A stretch of DNA of 64,000 nt from Myxococcales bacterium (GTDB taxonomy: Bacteria > Myxococcota_A > Polyangia > Polyangiales > Polyangiaceae): positions 992,001 to 1,056,000 of the forward strand of contig JADJKB010000003.1 in NCBI GenBank assembly GCA_016706225.1. The letters run 5' to 3'. Positions 1 through 6,820 of this stretch are shown here, in pieces (positions within the stretch are counted from its first letter, which is position 1; each line of letters starts with the position of its first letter). The position numbers were made by a program, and so were the translations under genes. The notes under the pieces were generated by a model. That model worked only from the letters and a program-made list of their open reading frames with translations, had not been told where the DNA came from and made no database searches.

Positions 1-363
1 AATGAGCAACGTCTGGCAAGTGACGAAATCGAACACGTCGTCGTGGAACGGGATCTTCTCGGCCGCGCCCAGGCGGTAGCTGGTGCGCTCGGCTGCGCCG
101 CTCGCGGCGGCGCGCGCGCTCGCTTCCTTCACCCAGCGCGGCTCGCGATCGATGCCAAACAGGCGCGCCTCGGCGGGCAGGTGCGGGAGCAGCACTCCGC
201 TCCAGTGGCCAACACCCGAGCCGACATCGAGCACCGTGCGCACGGTGTCGAGGCGCAGGCGCTTGGCCATCAGCGCGACGTAGTCGGCGTTCCACCAGAA
301 ATCTCGCTGCTCACCGAAGAACTCGGCGGAGTGCGGCTTGGCGGTGGGATCGGTCGTGGACAT
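1..363 (-). CDS. SAM-dependent methyltransferase, N-terminal part (gene runs off the window)
   Basis: Seen: an open frame on the minus strand starts at ATG 361-363 and is still open at base 1, giving 121 residues. The motif I glycine loop VLDVGSGVGHWSG lies near residues 40-52, followed by an acidic FGIDRE strand end and a later FHDDVFDFVTCQ motif (motif IV-like). Known: this order is that of class I Rossmann-fold methyltransferases that use S-adenosylmethionine. The acceptor substrate cannot be told from this part. The C-terminal half, which would carry acceptor-specific residues, is outside the window. It is separated by about 140 bases from the next gene on the same strand. No unusual features are visible. 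Confidence 0.8.
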   Translation of the reverse strand, partial: MSTTDPTAKPHSAEFFGEQRDFWWNADYVALMAKRLRLDTVRTVLDVGSGVGHWSGVLLPHLPAEARLFGIDREPRWVKEASARAAASGAAERTSYRLGAAEKIPFHDDVFDFVTCQTLLI

Positions 364-505
364 TCGAGCTTCGAGCGCCTGAAGACGGGCGCGGAAACAT
401 CGGCGTGTTGTCCGCTGCACGCAAGCGCACGACCGAGGAAAGGCCCGAGAGCGTCGCAGAGAACGGAAAAAATACTGGGCGGGCCGCGCGAAGTCGAGTC
501 GCGGT

Positions 506-1297
506 TCAAGCTCGAGCGGCGGCCCGGGCGAAGTCGAGGCCCGCGACGATCCCGAGCAGCCGGTTGTTCTCCATCACGAGAAGGTGCCGGGCACGGGTCG
601 CCGCGGCTTGCGCTGCAGCATGATGCAGCGCGGTCCGCGCGTTGACCGTGATGAAGCGCGCGCTCATGACACCCTCCACGGGCGCGTCGCCCGCGTGTGC
701 GCTGCTCTCGAGCGCTTCACGCTGGGTGAAGACACCGACCGGGACCTCGTCGGGACCCGAGACGACCACCAGCCCGGTGACCCCTGCCGCGCGCAAGCTC
801 AGGCTGGCCTCCGCTAGCGGCGTCGCCACGTCCAGCGTCCCCACCGGCGAGGTCATCAGCTCGGCCACATGCGCCTTGGCCCTCGACTCGACCAGCGCGC
901 GCATCACCTCCAACGTTCCCACCACCCCGAAAACGTTGCGCGCCTTGCGCACAAAAAGTCGATGCACGCGCTGCTCCACCATTCCCCTTGCAGCGGTGCG
1001 CACGCTCTCCGCCGGGTCGACACAAAATGCCGGCCCGTGCATCAACGCGCGAACTTCTTGCGCCGACAACACCAGCGCGTACGCCCCGGTTTCGCTGCGC
1101 TCGAAGCGACCCGCTTTCAGTAGATCGGTCCTCGAGATCACACCCGCGAGCGGCTCAGCGCCGTCGAACACGCCGAGACACGAGACATTGTGAGTCGCCA
1201 GGCGGTGACGAACCGTTTCGAGATCGGTCTCGGCCGCGACGCTGAAGACGGGAGTCCGCATGTAGTGGCTGACGGGGCGGTCGAGCATGCGCTCCAT
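506..1297 (-). CDS. Protein made of four CBS domains
   Basis: The 263-residue protein is almost entirely four CBS motifs, roughly residues 9-62, 84-134, 146-194 and 206-258. Each has the usual pattern of MxxxVxxVxxxxxLxxAxxxM followed by a short strand and GxxxxxxxL. Known: two CBS pairs form Bateman modules that bind adenosyl ligands such as AMP, ATP or SAM and regulate partner proteins. No enzymatic, DNA-binding or membrane domain is attached, so this would be a stand-alone regulatory subunit or energy sensor; that role is an inference. The gene diverges from the phosphoesterase gene at 1370 over a short promoter-bearing gap. Confidence 0.88.
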   Translation of the reverse strand: MERMLDRPVSHYMRTPVFSVAAETDLETVRHRLATHNVSCLGVFDGAEPLAGVISRTDLLKAGRFERSETGAYALVLSAQEVRALMHGPAFCVDPAESVRTAARGMVEQRVHRLFVRKARNVFGVVGTLEVMRALVESRAKAHVAELMTSPVGTLDVATPLAEASLSLRAAGVTGLVVVSGPDEVPVGVFTQREALESSAHAGDAPVEGVMSARFITVNARTALHHAAAQAAATRARHLLVMENNRLLGIVAGLDFARAAARA

Positions 1298-1369
1298 TCA
1301 AGCCAGAAACATGCCAGGTCCGCCGCGCCACTGCGGCTGAACCGCAGCCTGCTAGACTTCGCGCCCCGC

Positions 1370-2524
1370 ATGTCTCGTGCCTTCGACCAACCGCTTTGTA
1401 TCGTGGGCGACGTGCACCTCGCCGCGCGCTCGCGCGAGGCGGTTGGAGCGGCCCTCGCTGAGCTGATCCGCCGGCATCCGGAGCACGAGGTGATCCTGAA
1501 CGGCGACAGCTTCGACCTCTCGACCGATCCGCCGGAGACACCTGCCTCGGACAGCGTGAGCCGGCTCATGTCCACACACGCCGGCGTCACCGAAGCCATC
1601 CGGCACCACCTCGCGCGCGGTGCTCGGCTGACGTTCGTCGTCGGCAATCACGACGCAGCGCTGGCATCAGCGCCCGTGCAAGCGGCACTGCGGAGCGCCG
1701 TCGGGACAGACACAGCTCGGCTCGATTTCGCTCCCTGGTTGCTGCGCCGAGGTGGTGTGCACGTCGAACACGGCCACCTCTACGATCCGGACAACGCACC
1801 GACCCATCCGCTCGCGCCGTGGACCCTGGAGACGGAGCCGCTCGGCATCGCGCTGATGCGGCGCTTCGTCGCGCCGAGCGCCATGTGGGAGTTCGCCCAC
1901 GGCGAGGAGACGACTCCCCTCGCCGGCCTGCTCAGGACCTTCCGAACCCAGAAGCTCAGGGCGCCGGGCAAGGTGTTTCGCTACTACCGAACCGCCGCCG
2001 CGCTGACGCGCGAGGCTGGACGTCAACCCGGCATCGACGGCGAGCGGACATCCGGCGCAAGGGCCGTGACCGCCTACGCAGCGGAGGTTGGCGTCGCTCC
2101 AGATGCCCTGCATGCCCTCGCCACGGCGTCGGCGGTCGCCACTCATCACCGTCGGGGCGCCACGTTCCAGCGCTTGTACCTCGATCGCTCACTGGCCACG
2201 GCGTTGCTCGTTGCCGCGCTCGGCGCATCCGCCGTTGGAGGCGGCGCGGGACCTGGCGTTGCCGCTGTCGCAGCCTCGTACCTCGGCTTCTCGGTCTCGC
2301 GCGGCACGAACCGCTACCGGGGGCTCTTGGAGACACGCCTGGCCGAGGCTGCAACACGAATTCGCGGGCTCACCGGCGCCGCGCAGGTTGTCCTCGGTCA
2401 CTCCCACCGCCTGGCGCTGAGCGACGGATACGCCAACCCCGGCTCATTCGCGTATCCGGGCCAGGGCCCGCGGCGCTTCGTGCTCGTCGACCCAGACGGC
2501 ACGACTCACCTCGGCGAGCTGTGA
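1370..2524 (+). CDS. Calcineurin-like metallophosphoesterase
   Basis: The 384-residue protein carries the metallophosphoesterase metal motifs in order: GDVH (residues 13-16), GDSFD, GNHD, HGH in the middle and GHSH near the C-terminus. This is the D-x-H / GDxxD / GNHD / H / GHxH signature of dinuclear-metal phosphoesterases. A hydrophobic Ala/Gly-rich stretch around residues 270-305, between the GNHD and GHSH motifs, may be one or two membrane helices inserted in the fold, which is uncommon. The ATG at 1370 is preferred over the upstream in-frame start at 1190 because the conserved first strand begins about ten residues after it, and the upstream part overlaps the divergent CBS gene. Substrate unknown. 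Confidence 0.85.
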   Translation: MSRAFDQPLCIVGDVHLAARSREAVGAALAELIRRHPEHEVILNGDSFDLSTDPPETPASDSVSRLMSTHAGVTEAIRHHLARGARLTFVVGNHDAALASAPVQAALRSAVGTDTARLDFAPWLLRRGGVHVEHGHLYDPDNAPTHPLAPWTLETEPLGIALMRRFVAPSAMWEFAHGEETTPLAGLLRTFRTQKLRAPGKVFRYYRTAAALTREAGRQPGIDGERTSGARAVTAYAAEVGVAPDALHALATASAVATHHRRGATFQRLYLDRSLATALLVAALGASAVGGGAGPGVAAVAASYLGFSVSRGTNRYRGLLETRLAEAATRIRGLTGAAQVVLGHSHRLALSDGYANPGSFAYPGQGPRRFVLVDPDGTTHLGEL

Positions 2525-2533
2525 GCGAGCGCT

Positions 2534-3019
2534 TCAGGTTGCCTTGGCCTTGCCGAGTTTGTCGACTCCGTAGTCCGCGAGCTCGATGAACAAGCCGTTG
2601 GCTTCCGCGTAGGGTGCGCCGGACGCGTCCAGCAAGTGACCTCGGGTGTGTACCTTGCGACCATCGACGTGATCGATCCAGGCCTCGAGCAGCACGTCGC
2701 TGCCCAGGGGCAACATGCGGCGAAAGCTGACCTCGATCTTGGCAGCCACGACCCGATGCCCGTTCAGCCAACCGACCTTGCCGATGGCGTCGTCGAGTAC
2801 GGACGCCATGCTGCCGCCGTGAGCATGACCCGGGGGTCCCTCACACCACGGGCCGAACCACACCCGGCCAACCAGCGCGCCGTCGCGGTCGCGGCGGAAA
2901 TACGCCGCACGTAGGCGCCCGTCCCCCTCCGCGCCGTGTACGAAAGAACGCCCGGACTTGGCAGTGATCGGTGAGAGGGCGGTCCAGCCTTCTTCTGCGA
3001 CGACCTCGGGCACTTCCAT
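2534..3019 (-). CDS. PaaI-type hotdog-fold thioesterase
   Basis: The 161-residue protein has a single hotdog domain. The stretch GHAHGGSMASVLDDA near residues 64-78 matches the HGG-x-x-x-x-x-D motif at the start of the central helix in PaaI/YbgC-like acyl-CoA thioesterases. It is followed by a beta strand with conserved basic residues (KIEVSFRRMLPLG). Known: this family hydrolyses acyl-CoA or aryl-CoA thioesters. Its start lies 16 bases after the fetB-like gene on the same strand, so it is probably the last gene of that operon, but a functional link to metal export is not evident. The acyl substrate cannot be read from the sequence. Confidence 0.82.
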   Translation of the reverse strand: MEVPEVVAEEGWTALSPITAKSGRSFVHGAEGDGRLRAAYFRRDRDGALVGRVWFGPWCEGPPGHAHGGSMASVLDDAIGKVGWLNGHRVVAAKIEVSFRRMLPLGSDVLLEAWIDHVDGRKVHTRGHLLDASGAPYAEANGLFIELADYGVDKLGKAKAT

Positions 3020-3035
3020 GGCTGCTCCTTCTACC

Positions 3036-3836
3036 TCAGCGGCGCACGATGCGCTCGGCGCGGAGTTGGTGCCGTTCGTTGAACAGGCTGCGGACGACCC
3101 ACAACGTCACACCCATGCAGCCGAGCGAGCTCGAAGCCGCCAGCATGAACATCACGACGATCTGGTACTTGACGGCCTCGAGCGGGCTCGCCCCCTGCAA
3201 GATCTGCCCGGTCATCATCCCGGGGAGGGACACGATGCCAACGACGGTCATCGAGTTGAGGATCGGGATCATGCCGCGGCGCGCGGCGTCGGTCAGCGGA
3301 TCGCGCGCCGCCTCCCACGCCGTTGCGCCGAGCGAGAGCTCCATCTCGATCCGGTCCCGGTGTTCGTCGAGATCCGTGAGCAACGCATCGAGGGAGAGGG
3401 AGATGCCCGTGAGTGAGTTCCCGAGCACCATGCCCAGCAGCGGGATCACGTACTGCGCGTGGTACCAGGGATGCACTCCGATGATGGCCCCCGTCACCAC
3501 GAAGGTGGTCGACAGTCCCGTCAGTACCAGGGTCACGAAGGCACCAACGCGGGCGCCGCCGAAGCTGCGGCTCGAGCGCGCCACCGCGGCGTGACCCGCC
3601 GCCGCTGTCATCACACCGAGCACAGCCAGCAGCACCCACGGGTTGTCGATGCGGAACACCCACTCGAGCAGGTAGCCCACCAGCATCAACTGCACGACGG
3701 TGCGCACGGCCGCGACACCCAGCTTCGACTCCAGCTTCAGCCGCAGGCTGAGGCTCACCACACCCGCAACGAGCACCAGGAGCGCGGCGATGCCGAGCTC
3801 GAAGGGGCCGAGGGGGATCACCCCATGCTCAGGCAT
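3036..3836 (-). CDS. fetB: FetB-like ABC transporter permease
   Basis: The 266-residue integral membrane protein has about six to seven hydrophobic segments and the family-typical stretch IPLLGMVLGNSLTGIS in its middle, then LGATAWEA (an EAA-like coupling loop) and SLPGMMTGQILQG. These are hallmarks of the UPF0014/FetB permeases. In E. coli FetAB is reported to export iron and protect against oxidative stress; the same role is inferred here. The start overlaps the end of the ATPase gene by 8 bases, which supports translational coupling and a complex of the two proteins. Confidence 0.85.
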   Translation of the reverse strand: MPEHGVIPLGPFELGIAALLVLVAGVVSLSLRLKLESKLGVAAVRTVVQLMLVGYLLEWVFRIDNPWVLLAVLGVMTAAAGHAAVARSSRSFGGARVGAFVTLVLTGLSTTFVVTGAIIGVHPWYHAQYVIPLLGMVLGNSLTGISLSLDALLTDLDEHRDRIEMELSLGATAWEAARDPLTDAARRGMIPILNSMTVVGIVSLPGMMTGQILQGASPLEAVKYQIVVMFMLAASSSLGCMGVTLWVVRSLFNERHQLRAERIVRR

Positions 3837-4539
3837 CGGGTTGCTCCCCCGCTTCAGGCTCGGCGCCGGCTTCTCCCGCGTCCAGCTCGACCCGAGGCTG
3901 GAAGTCTCGGATGTCGAGCTGGCGCGAGGTCCAGCGCGCGACCTGTTCGCGATCGTGGCTGACGATCAATGCCGCCAGGCTGGTGCTCTCGGCGCGGCGG
4001 CGGATGAGCGCCTCGACGCGCTCGACGGCCTCGAAATCGAGGGCGCTCGTGGGTTCGTCGAGCAGGATGACCGCCGGGTGCAGCAGCAGCGCGCGCGCGA
4101 GCGCCACACGCTGCTGCTCACCGACGGAGAGCGTGCGGGCGCGTTGCGCGAGCAGCTCACCTGCGAGACCCAGGCGACCGAGCAACTCGCCGAGTTCGTT
4201 GTCGCCGCAAGGCTTGCCCCCGACGCTCGCGTACGAGAGCGGTCTCAGTAGATTGTCACGCACGCTGCCCTCGAGCATGACCGGGCGCTGGCTCACGTAG
4301 GTCACTTGCCGGCGCCAAGCGGGCCACGGCGTCTCTCCGCGCTCGCGCCCTTCGAGTCGGAAGGCACCTGCATCGGCGTCCCGAAGCCCCGCGATGGCAC
4401 GCAAGAGCTCCGTCTTGCCACTGCCACTCGGTCCGATGAGGCCCACGAGCTCGCCGGCGTCGAGGCTGAGGTTCACACCGGTCAGCAGGCGACGCTGCTC
4501 GACCGAGATCGCTACCTGCTCGACGACCAGAAGCGCCAC
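3829..4539 (-). CDS. fetA: FetA-like ABC transporter ATP-binding protein
   Basis: Contains Walker A GPSGSGKT (residues 36-43 from the chosen start), a Q-loop region VTYVSQRP, the ABC signature LSVGEQQR, Walker B VILLDEPTSALD and the switch histidine in IVSHDREQ. It is a complete single nucleotide-binding domain of about 236 residues. The GTG at 4537-4539 is chosen because strand 1 of the ABC fold begins immediately after it. An in-frame ATG 108 bases upstream would add an atypical Cys- and Arg-rich tail. The pairing with the overlapping FetB-like permease points to metal (iron) export. In the signature the usual second Gly is Val (LSVGE), which is tolerated in several ABC ATPases. Confidence 0.87.
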   Translation of the reverse strand: MALLVVEQVAISVEQRRLLTGVNLSLDAGELVGLIGPSGSGKTELLRAIAGLRDADAGAFRLEGRERGETPWPAWRRQVTYVSQRPVMLEGSVRDNLLRPLSYASVGGKPCGDNELGELLGRLGLAGELLAQRARTLSVGEQQRVALARALLLHPAVILLDEPTSALDFEAVERVEALIRRRAESTSLAALIVSHDREQVARWTSRQLDIRDFQPRVELDAGEAGAEPEAGEQPDA

Positions 4540-4661
4540 ACGCCGTGCGTAGCACGAGCTGGCGACTGGGCGCGCACATCGTGACCTGCACAGCCCCGTG
4601 TTAGGGAATAGGGAGCTCCCGGATTTCTCCTTGGCCACCATTCGCAAACGTCCGAAGCGTC

Positions 4662-4871
4662 CCAGAGCTCGGGGAGAGCGGCGACGACGTCGAAAAGAAG
4701 GCCAAGCTCGTGCCCCTGTACGCGGGCAAGATCGCCAAGAACGCCAAGACGACAGCCTACGTCTGCCGAGAGCGAACGTGTCTGCTGCCCACCAATGACC
4801 CCAAGCTATTTCAGGCGGAGCTTGCCAAATTCGAGCCGCTCCTGCCGACCCGGCCAGCGCCGTTGCGCTGA
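4662..4871 (+). pseudogene. 3' remnant of a YyaL/SPATA20-like (DUF255) protein gene
   Basis: The plus-strand frame ending with TGA at 4869-4871 is open back to a stop at 4602 but has no plausible start or upstream domain. Its last ~60 residues include VPLYAGKIAKNAKTTAYVCR, ERTCLLPTNDP and FQAELAKFEP. From memory, this resembles the extreme C-terminus of the long thioredoxin-domain/glycan-like proteins YyaL and SPATA20, which usually end with a YVC...C..P...P motif. The rest of that protein, normally more than 600 residues, is absent, since the fetA gene lies immediately upstream on the other strand. I infer a deletion scar. It also overlaps the 3' end of ogt by about 60 bases. Family assignment is moderate; the remnant nature is more secure. 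Confidence 0.5.
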
Positions 4872-5419
4872 CGTTCGCTCTTGGTGCTCCAACCTCCGCT
4901 CAACTTCCCCAGACCCTCATGCTGGTGCAAGCGGCGTTTCAGCTCGATGCCACCCGAGAACCCGCCGAGCGAGCCGTCGGCCGCGACGACCCGATGGCAG
5001 GGCACCAGGATCGGCAGCGGGTTCTTTGCCATCGCGGCGCCGACGGCGCGGGCGGCACCTGGGCTACCGACAACCTGGGCAAGCGCGCCATACGTGGTGA
5101 GCTGTCCAAAACGAACGCGCGCCAGGCGTTCGAGCACCCGCCGCTGAAATCCGCTGACCAAACGCCAGTCGAGCGGCACGCCAAACGTCGTGCGCCGGCC
5201 GCGGAAGTACTCTCCGAGCTCGGTCGTGGCCCGCAAGCGCGAACGCCTCTCGAGGAGCACGACGCGGCGCAGGTCTCGGCCTAGCCGCGAAGCCAGAGTT
5301 GTTGCGCTCGCGGCGCCGAAGTCGACGGCGACGACGCCACGCTCCCCTTCCACCACCGTGAGTGGTCCGACCGGCGAGTCTACGACCGCGTAGCGGAATA
5401 CCTCTTCACGTCGGGCCAT
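4811..5419 (-). CDS. ogt: Methylated-DNA-[protein]-cysteine S-methyltransferase
   Basis: Repairs O6-alkylguanine by irreversible transfer of the alkyl group to its own cysteine. The active-site motif PCHRVV is at residues 140-145, with Cys141 as acceptor. The upstream helix-turn-helix region is typical (FGQLTTYGALAQVVGSPGAARAVG). The downstream GGFSGGIELKRRLHQHEG closes the domain. The start is placed at the ATG of MARREEV; an in-frame ATG 36 bases upstream is possible. After the normal family end (about residue 170) there is a 30-residue Ser/Arg/Gly-rich tail that reads into the antisense of the remnant at 4662-4871. The native stop may have been lost in the rearrangement. The gene follows the SelW-like gene by 32 bases. 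Confidence 0.93.
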   Translation of the reverse strand: MARREEVFRYAVVDSPVGPLTVVEGERGVVAVDFGAASATTLASRLGRDLRRVVLLERRSRLRATTELGEYFRGRRTTFGVPLDWRLVSGFQRRVLERLARVRFGQLTTYGALAQVVGSPGAARAVGAAMAKNPLPILVPCHRVVAADGSLGGFSGGIELKRRLHQHEGLGKLSGGWSTKSERQRNGAGRVGRSGSNLASSA

Positions 5420-5451
5420 GCCCGAACTTGTCTCCGCGACGGGCAGCGACG

Positions 5452-5748
5452 TCAATCCTCGGCAGGAGTCTTCGGCTCGCTGTGGCCCAGGTCCATGTCC
5501 GGCGCGATGCGGTCGCGAATGAGTTGCTTCAGCTGCTTCGGCTCCGGGAAACCGTCACCTTTGGCGCGGTCCCAGAGCTTCTCGTCGCCCAGGTACACTT
5601 CGAAGACCCCTCCGCTGCCGGGCAGGAGAGCCACCTCGCCGAGCTGCTCCCCGAACGTGAAGAGCAGCTCTTCGGCGAGCCAGCTGGCGCGCAGCGTGAA
5701 GCGACACTTCGAACAAAAGTGAATCGCGACGCGGGGTGAACGCAGCAT
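5452..5748 (-). CDS. SelT/SelW/SelH (Rdx) family thiol protein, Cys form
   Basis: The 98-residue protein matches the whole length of bacterial Rdx proteins: a first strand ending in the CSKC motif (Cys12, Cys15), then LRASWLAEELLFTFG, a GEVALLPGSGGVFEV strand, the WDRAKGDGFPEPKQLKQLIRD helix region, and a terminal IAPDMDLGHS. In vertebrate SelW the second redox position is selenocysteine; here both are cysteine, so the protein is a CxxC thiol-disulfide type. The function is not known in bacteria; a redox role is inferred. The ATG at 5746-5748 gives the standard N-terminus. It sits upstream of ogt in what looks like a two-gene operon. Confidence 0.87.
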   Translation of the reverse strand: MLRSPRVAIHFCSKCRFTLRASWLAEELLFTFGEQLGEVALLPGSGGVFEVYLGDEKLWDRAKGDGFPEPKQLKQLIRDRIAPDMDLGHSEPKTPAED

Positions 5749-5829
5749 GAGCGCGAGCGTAGAGGTGACTCCGGCGGCTTGCCATCCCGGACGGGTGACG
5801 ATGGCGGGAATTTCTGCAAAACTCCGGGT

Positions 5830-6489
5830 ATGACTAGCTTGAAGTTGAAGATAATCGTCTCGGGTCTCGTCACCCTCACGCTCCCGGCGCTGCTGATGTC
5901 CGCCTGCGGTGGCGACAGCTCCTCCGACGACAATGGCGGCAAGGGTGGAGCGACCGGCGGCACCAGCAGCGGTGGCGCCAGCAGCGGCGGCACCAGCAGC
6001 GGCGGCACCAGCAGCGGCGGCAGTGCGGGGACCACCGGCGGCGGCAGCGCCGGGACCACCAGCGGTGGCAGCGGTGGCGTTGCGGGTTCGTCGAGCGGTG
6101 GCAGTGGTGGCAGCACGGCGGACGCATCCACGGACGCGAACCCCGATGGCTCGACCTACGGGACGACGGAAGTACCAACAGTCGACGGTTGCCTCTCGTG
6201 CAGCGCAGCTTCGACCAAACTGAACGACGGCATCGAGGCGGCGCGCAAGGCCAACGCGAGCTGCGGCTCCGCGGGCGACTGCACGCTCACGGGTGCGGGC
6301 ACCACGTGTGCCGGAGACTGCCAAGTCGCGGTCAGTAAGAGCGGCGAGGCAGCGTTCAAGACAGCGCTGTCGAAGCTGGACGGCGACTACTGCCAGGGCT
6401 TCGTGCCGGTCTGCGGGTACTCGACACCCAAGTGCGCCGTGCCCACGCTGGTCTGCACGAACGGACTGTGTGAAGCGAAGTACAACTAG
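5830..6489 (+). CDS. Cys-rich lipoprotein with Gly/Ser linker
   Basis: Starts at the ATG of MTSLKLK. A signal peptide runs to the lipobox LMSAC (Cys26). It is followed by about 65 residues of Gly/Ser/Thr/Ala linker (GGTSSGG-like units), then an Asp/Ser-rich stretch and a compact C-terminal domain of about 105 residues with eleven cysteines. The cysteine spacing includes CLSC, CGSAGDC, CAGDC and CTNGLC; an odd count means either one free Cys or an unpaired one used elsewhere. I do not recognise the C-terminal domain. The chosen start is preferred because a signal peptide begins directly at it. Predicted location: outer membrane, probably surface. The next small lipoprotein gene begins 16 bases downstream. 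Confidence 0.8.
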   Translation: MTSLKLKIIVSGLVTLTLPALLMSACGGDSSSDDNGGKGGATGGTSSGGASSGGTSSGGTSSGGSAGTTGGGSAGTTSGGSGGVAGSSSGGSGGSTADASTDANPDGSTYGTTEVPTVDGCLSCSAASTKLNDGIEAARKANASCGSAGDCTLTGAGTTCAGDCQVAVSKSGEAAFKTALSKLDGDYCQGFVPVCGYSTPKCAVPTLVCTNGLCEAKYN

Positions 6490-6505
6490 CGCCGGGATCG
6501 GGCGG

Positions 6506-6733
6506 ATGAAGCTCGGGCAGACGAAGCTTCGGGCTGCCTTGGTTCTCCTGTTTGGACTGGGCGCGACGGCTTGCCCGGATGGGGCAAAGGGCTCGAGCCA
6601 GAGGCCGGCGAGCACGTGCAAACAGCGGGGTGAGCAATGCCAGCTGCCCGGCGGTGTGCTCGGCGTGTGCAACGACGGCGCGTGCCCCGCGGGCCGCGAG
6701 CCGCCGTGCCTCGCGTGTACACCGCAGCACTGA
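6506..6733 (+). CDS. Small Cys-rich lipoprotein, 75 residues
   Basis: A signal peptide with a hydrophobic core (LRAALVLLFGLGATAC) ends at a lipobox with Cys23. The mature part is only about 52 residues and holds seven further cysteines in pairs (CKQRGEQC, CNDGAC, CLAC), suggesting a small disulfide-knotted domain. I do not recognise the family. Starting 16 bases after the previous lipoprotein gene on the same strand, it is likely co-transcribed. Codon third positions are G/C-rich as in its neighbours, which supports it being real despite its size. Confidence 0.65.
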   Translation: MKLGQTKLRAALVLLFGLGATACPDGAKGSSQRPASTCKQRGEQCQLPGGVLGVCNDGACPAGREPPCLACTPQH

Positions 6734-6761
6734 GCGCCGCGGCGAGCCCCACCAACGCAAA

Positions 6762-6793
6762 CGCCCCGGTACCGATTGCTCGGCCCCGGGGCG
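6762..6793 (-). terminator. Intrinsic terminator-like hairpin after the 6821-8950 lipoprotein gene
   Basis: An 8-bp perfect inverted repeat, CGCCCCGG (6762-6769) and CCGGGGCG (6786-6793), has a 16-base loop. On the minus strand it is followed by GTTTGCGTT, a weak T-rich tract. It lies about 30 bases beyond the stop codon at 6821. The nearly identical element follows the paralogous gene (9145-9176), which supports a real function. Confidence 0.6.
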
Positions 6794-6820
6794 AATGCAG
6801 GGTTCAGTGCGTGAGCCGGC

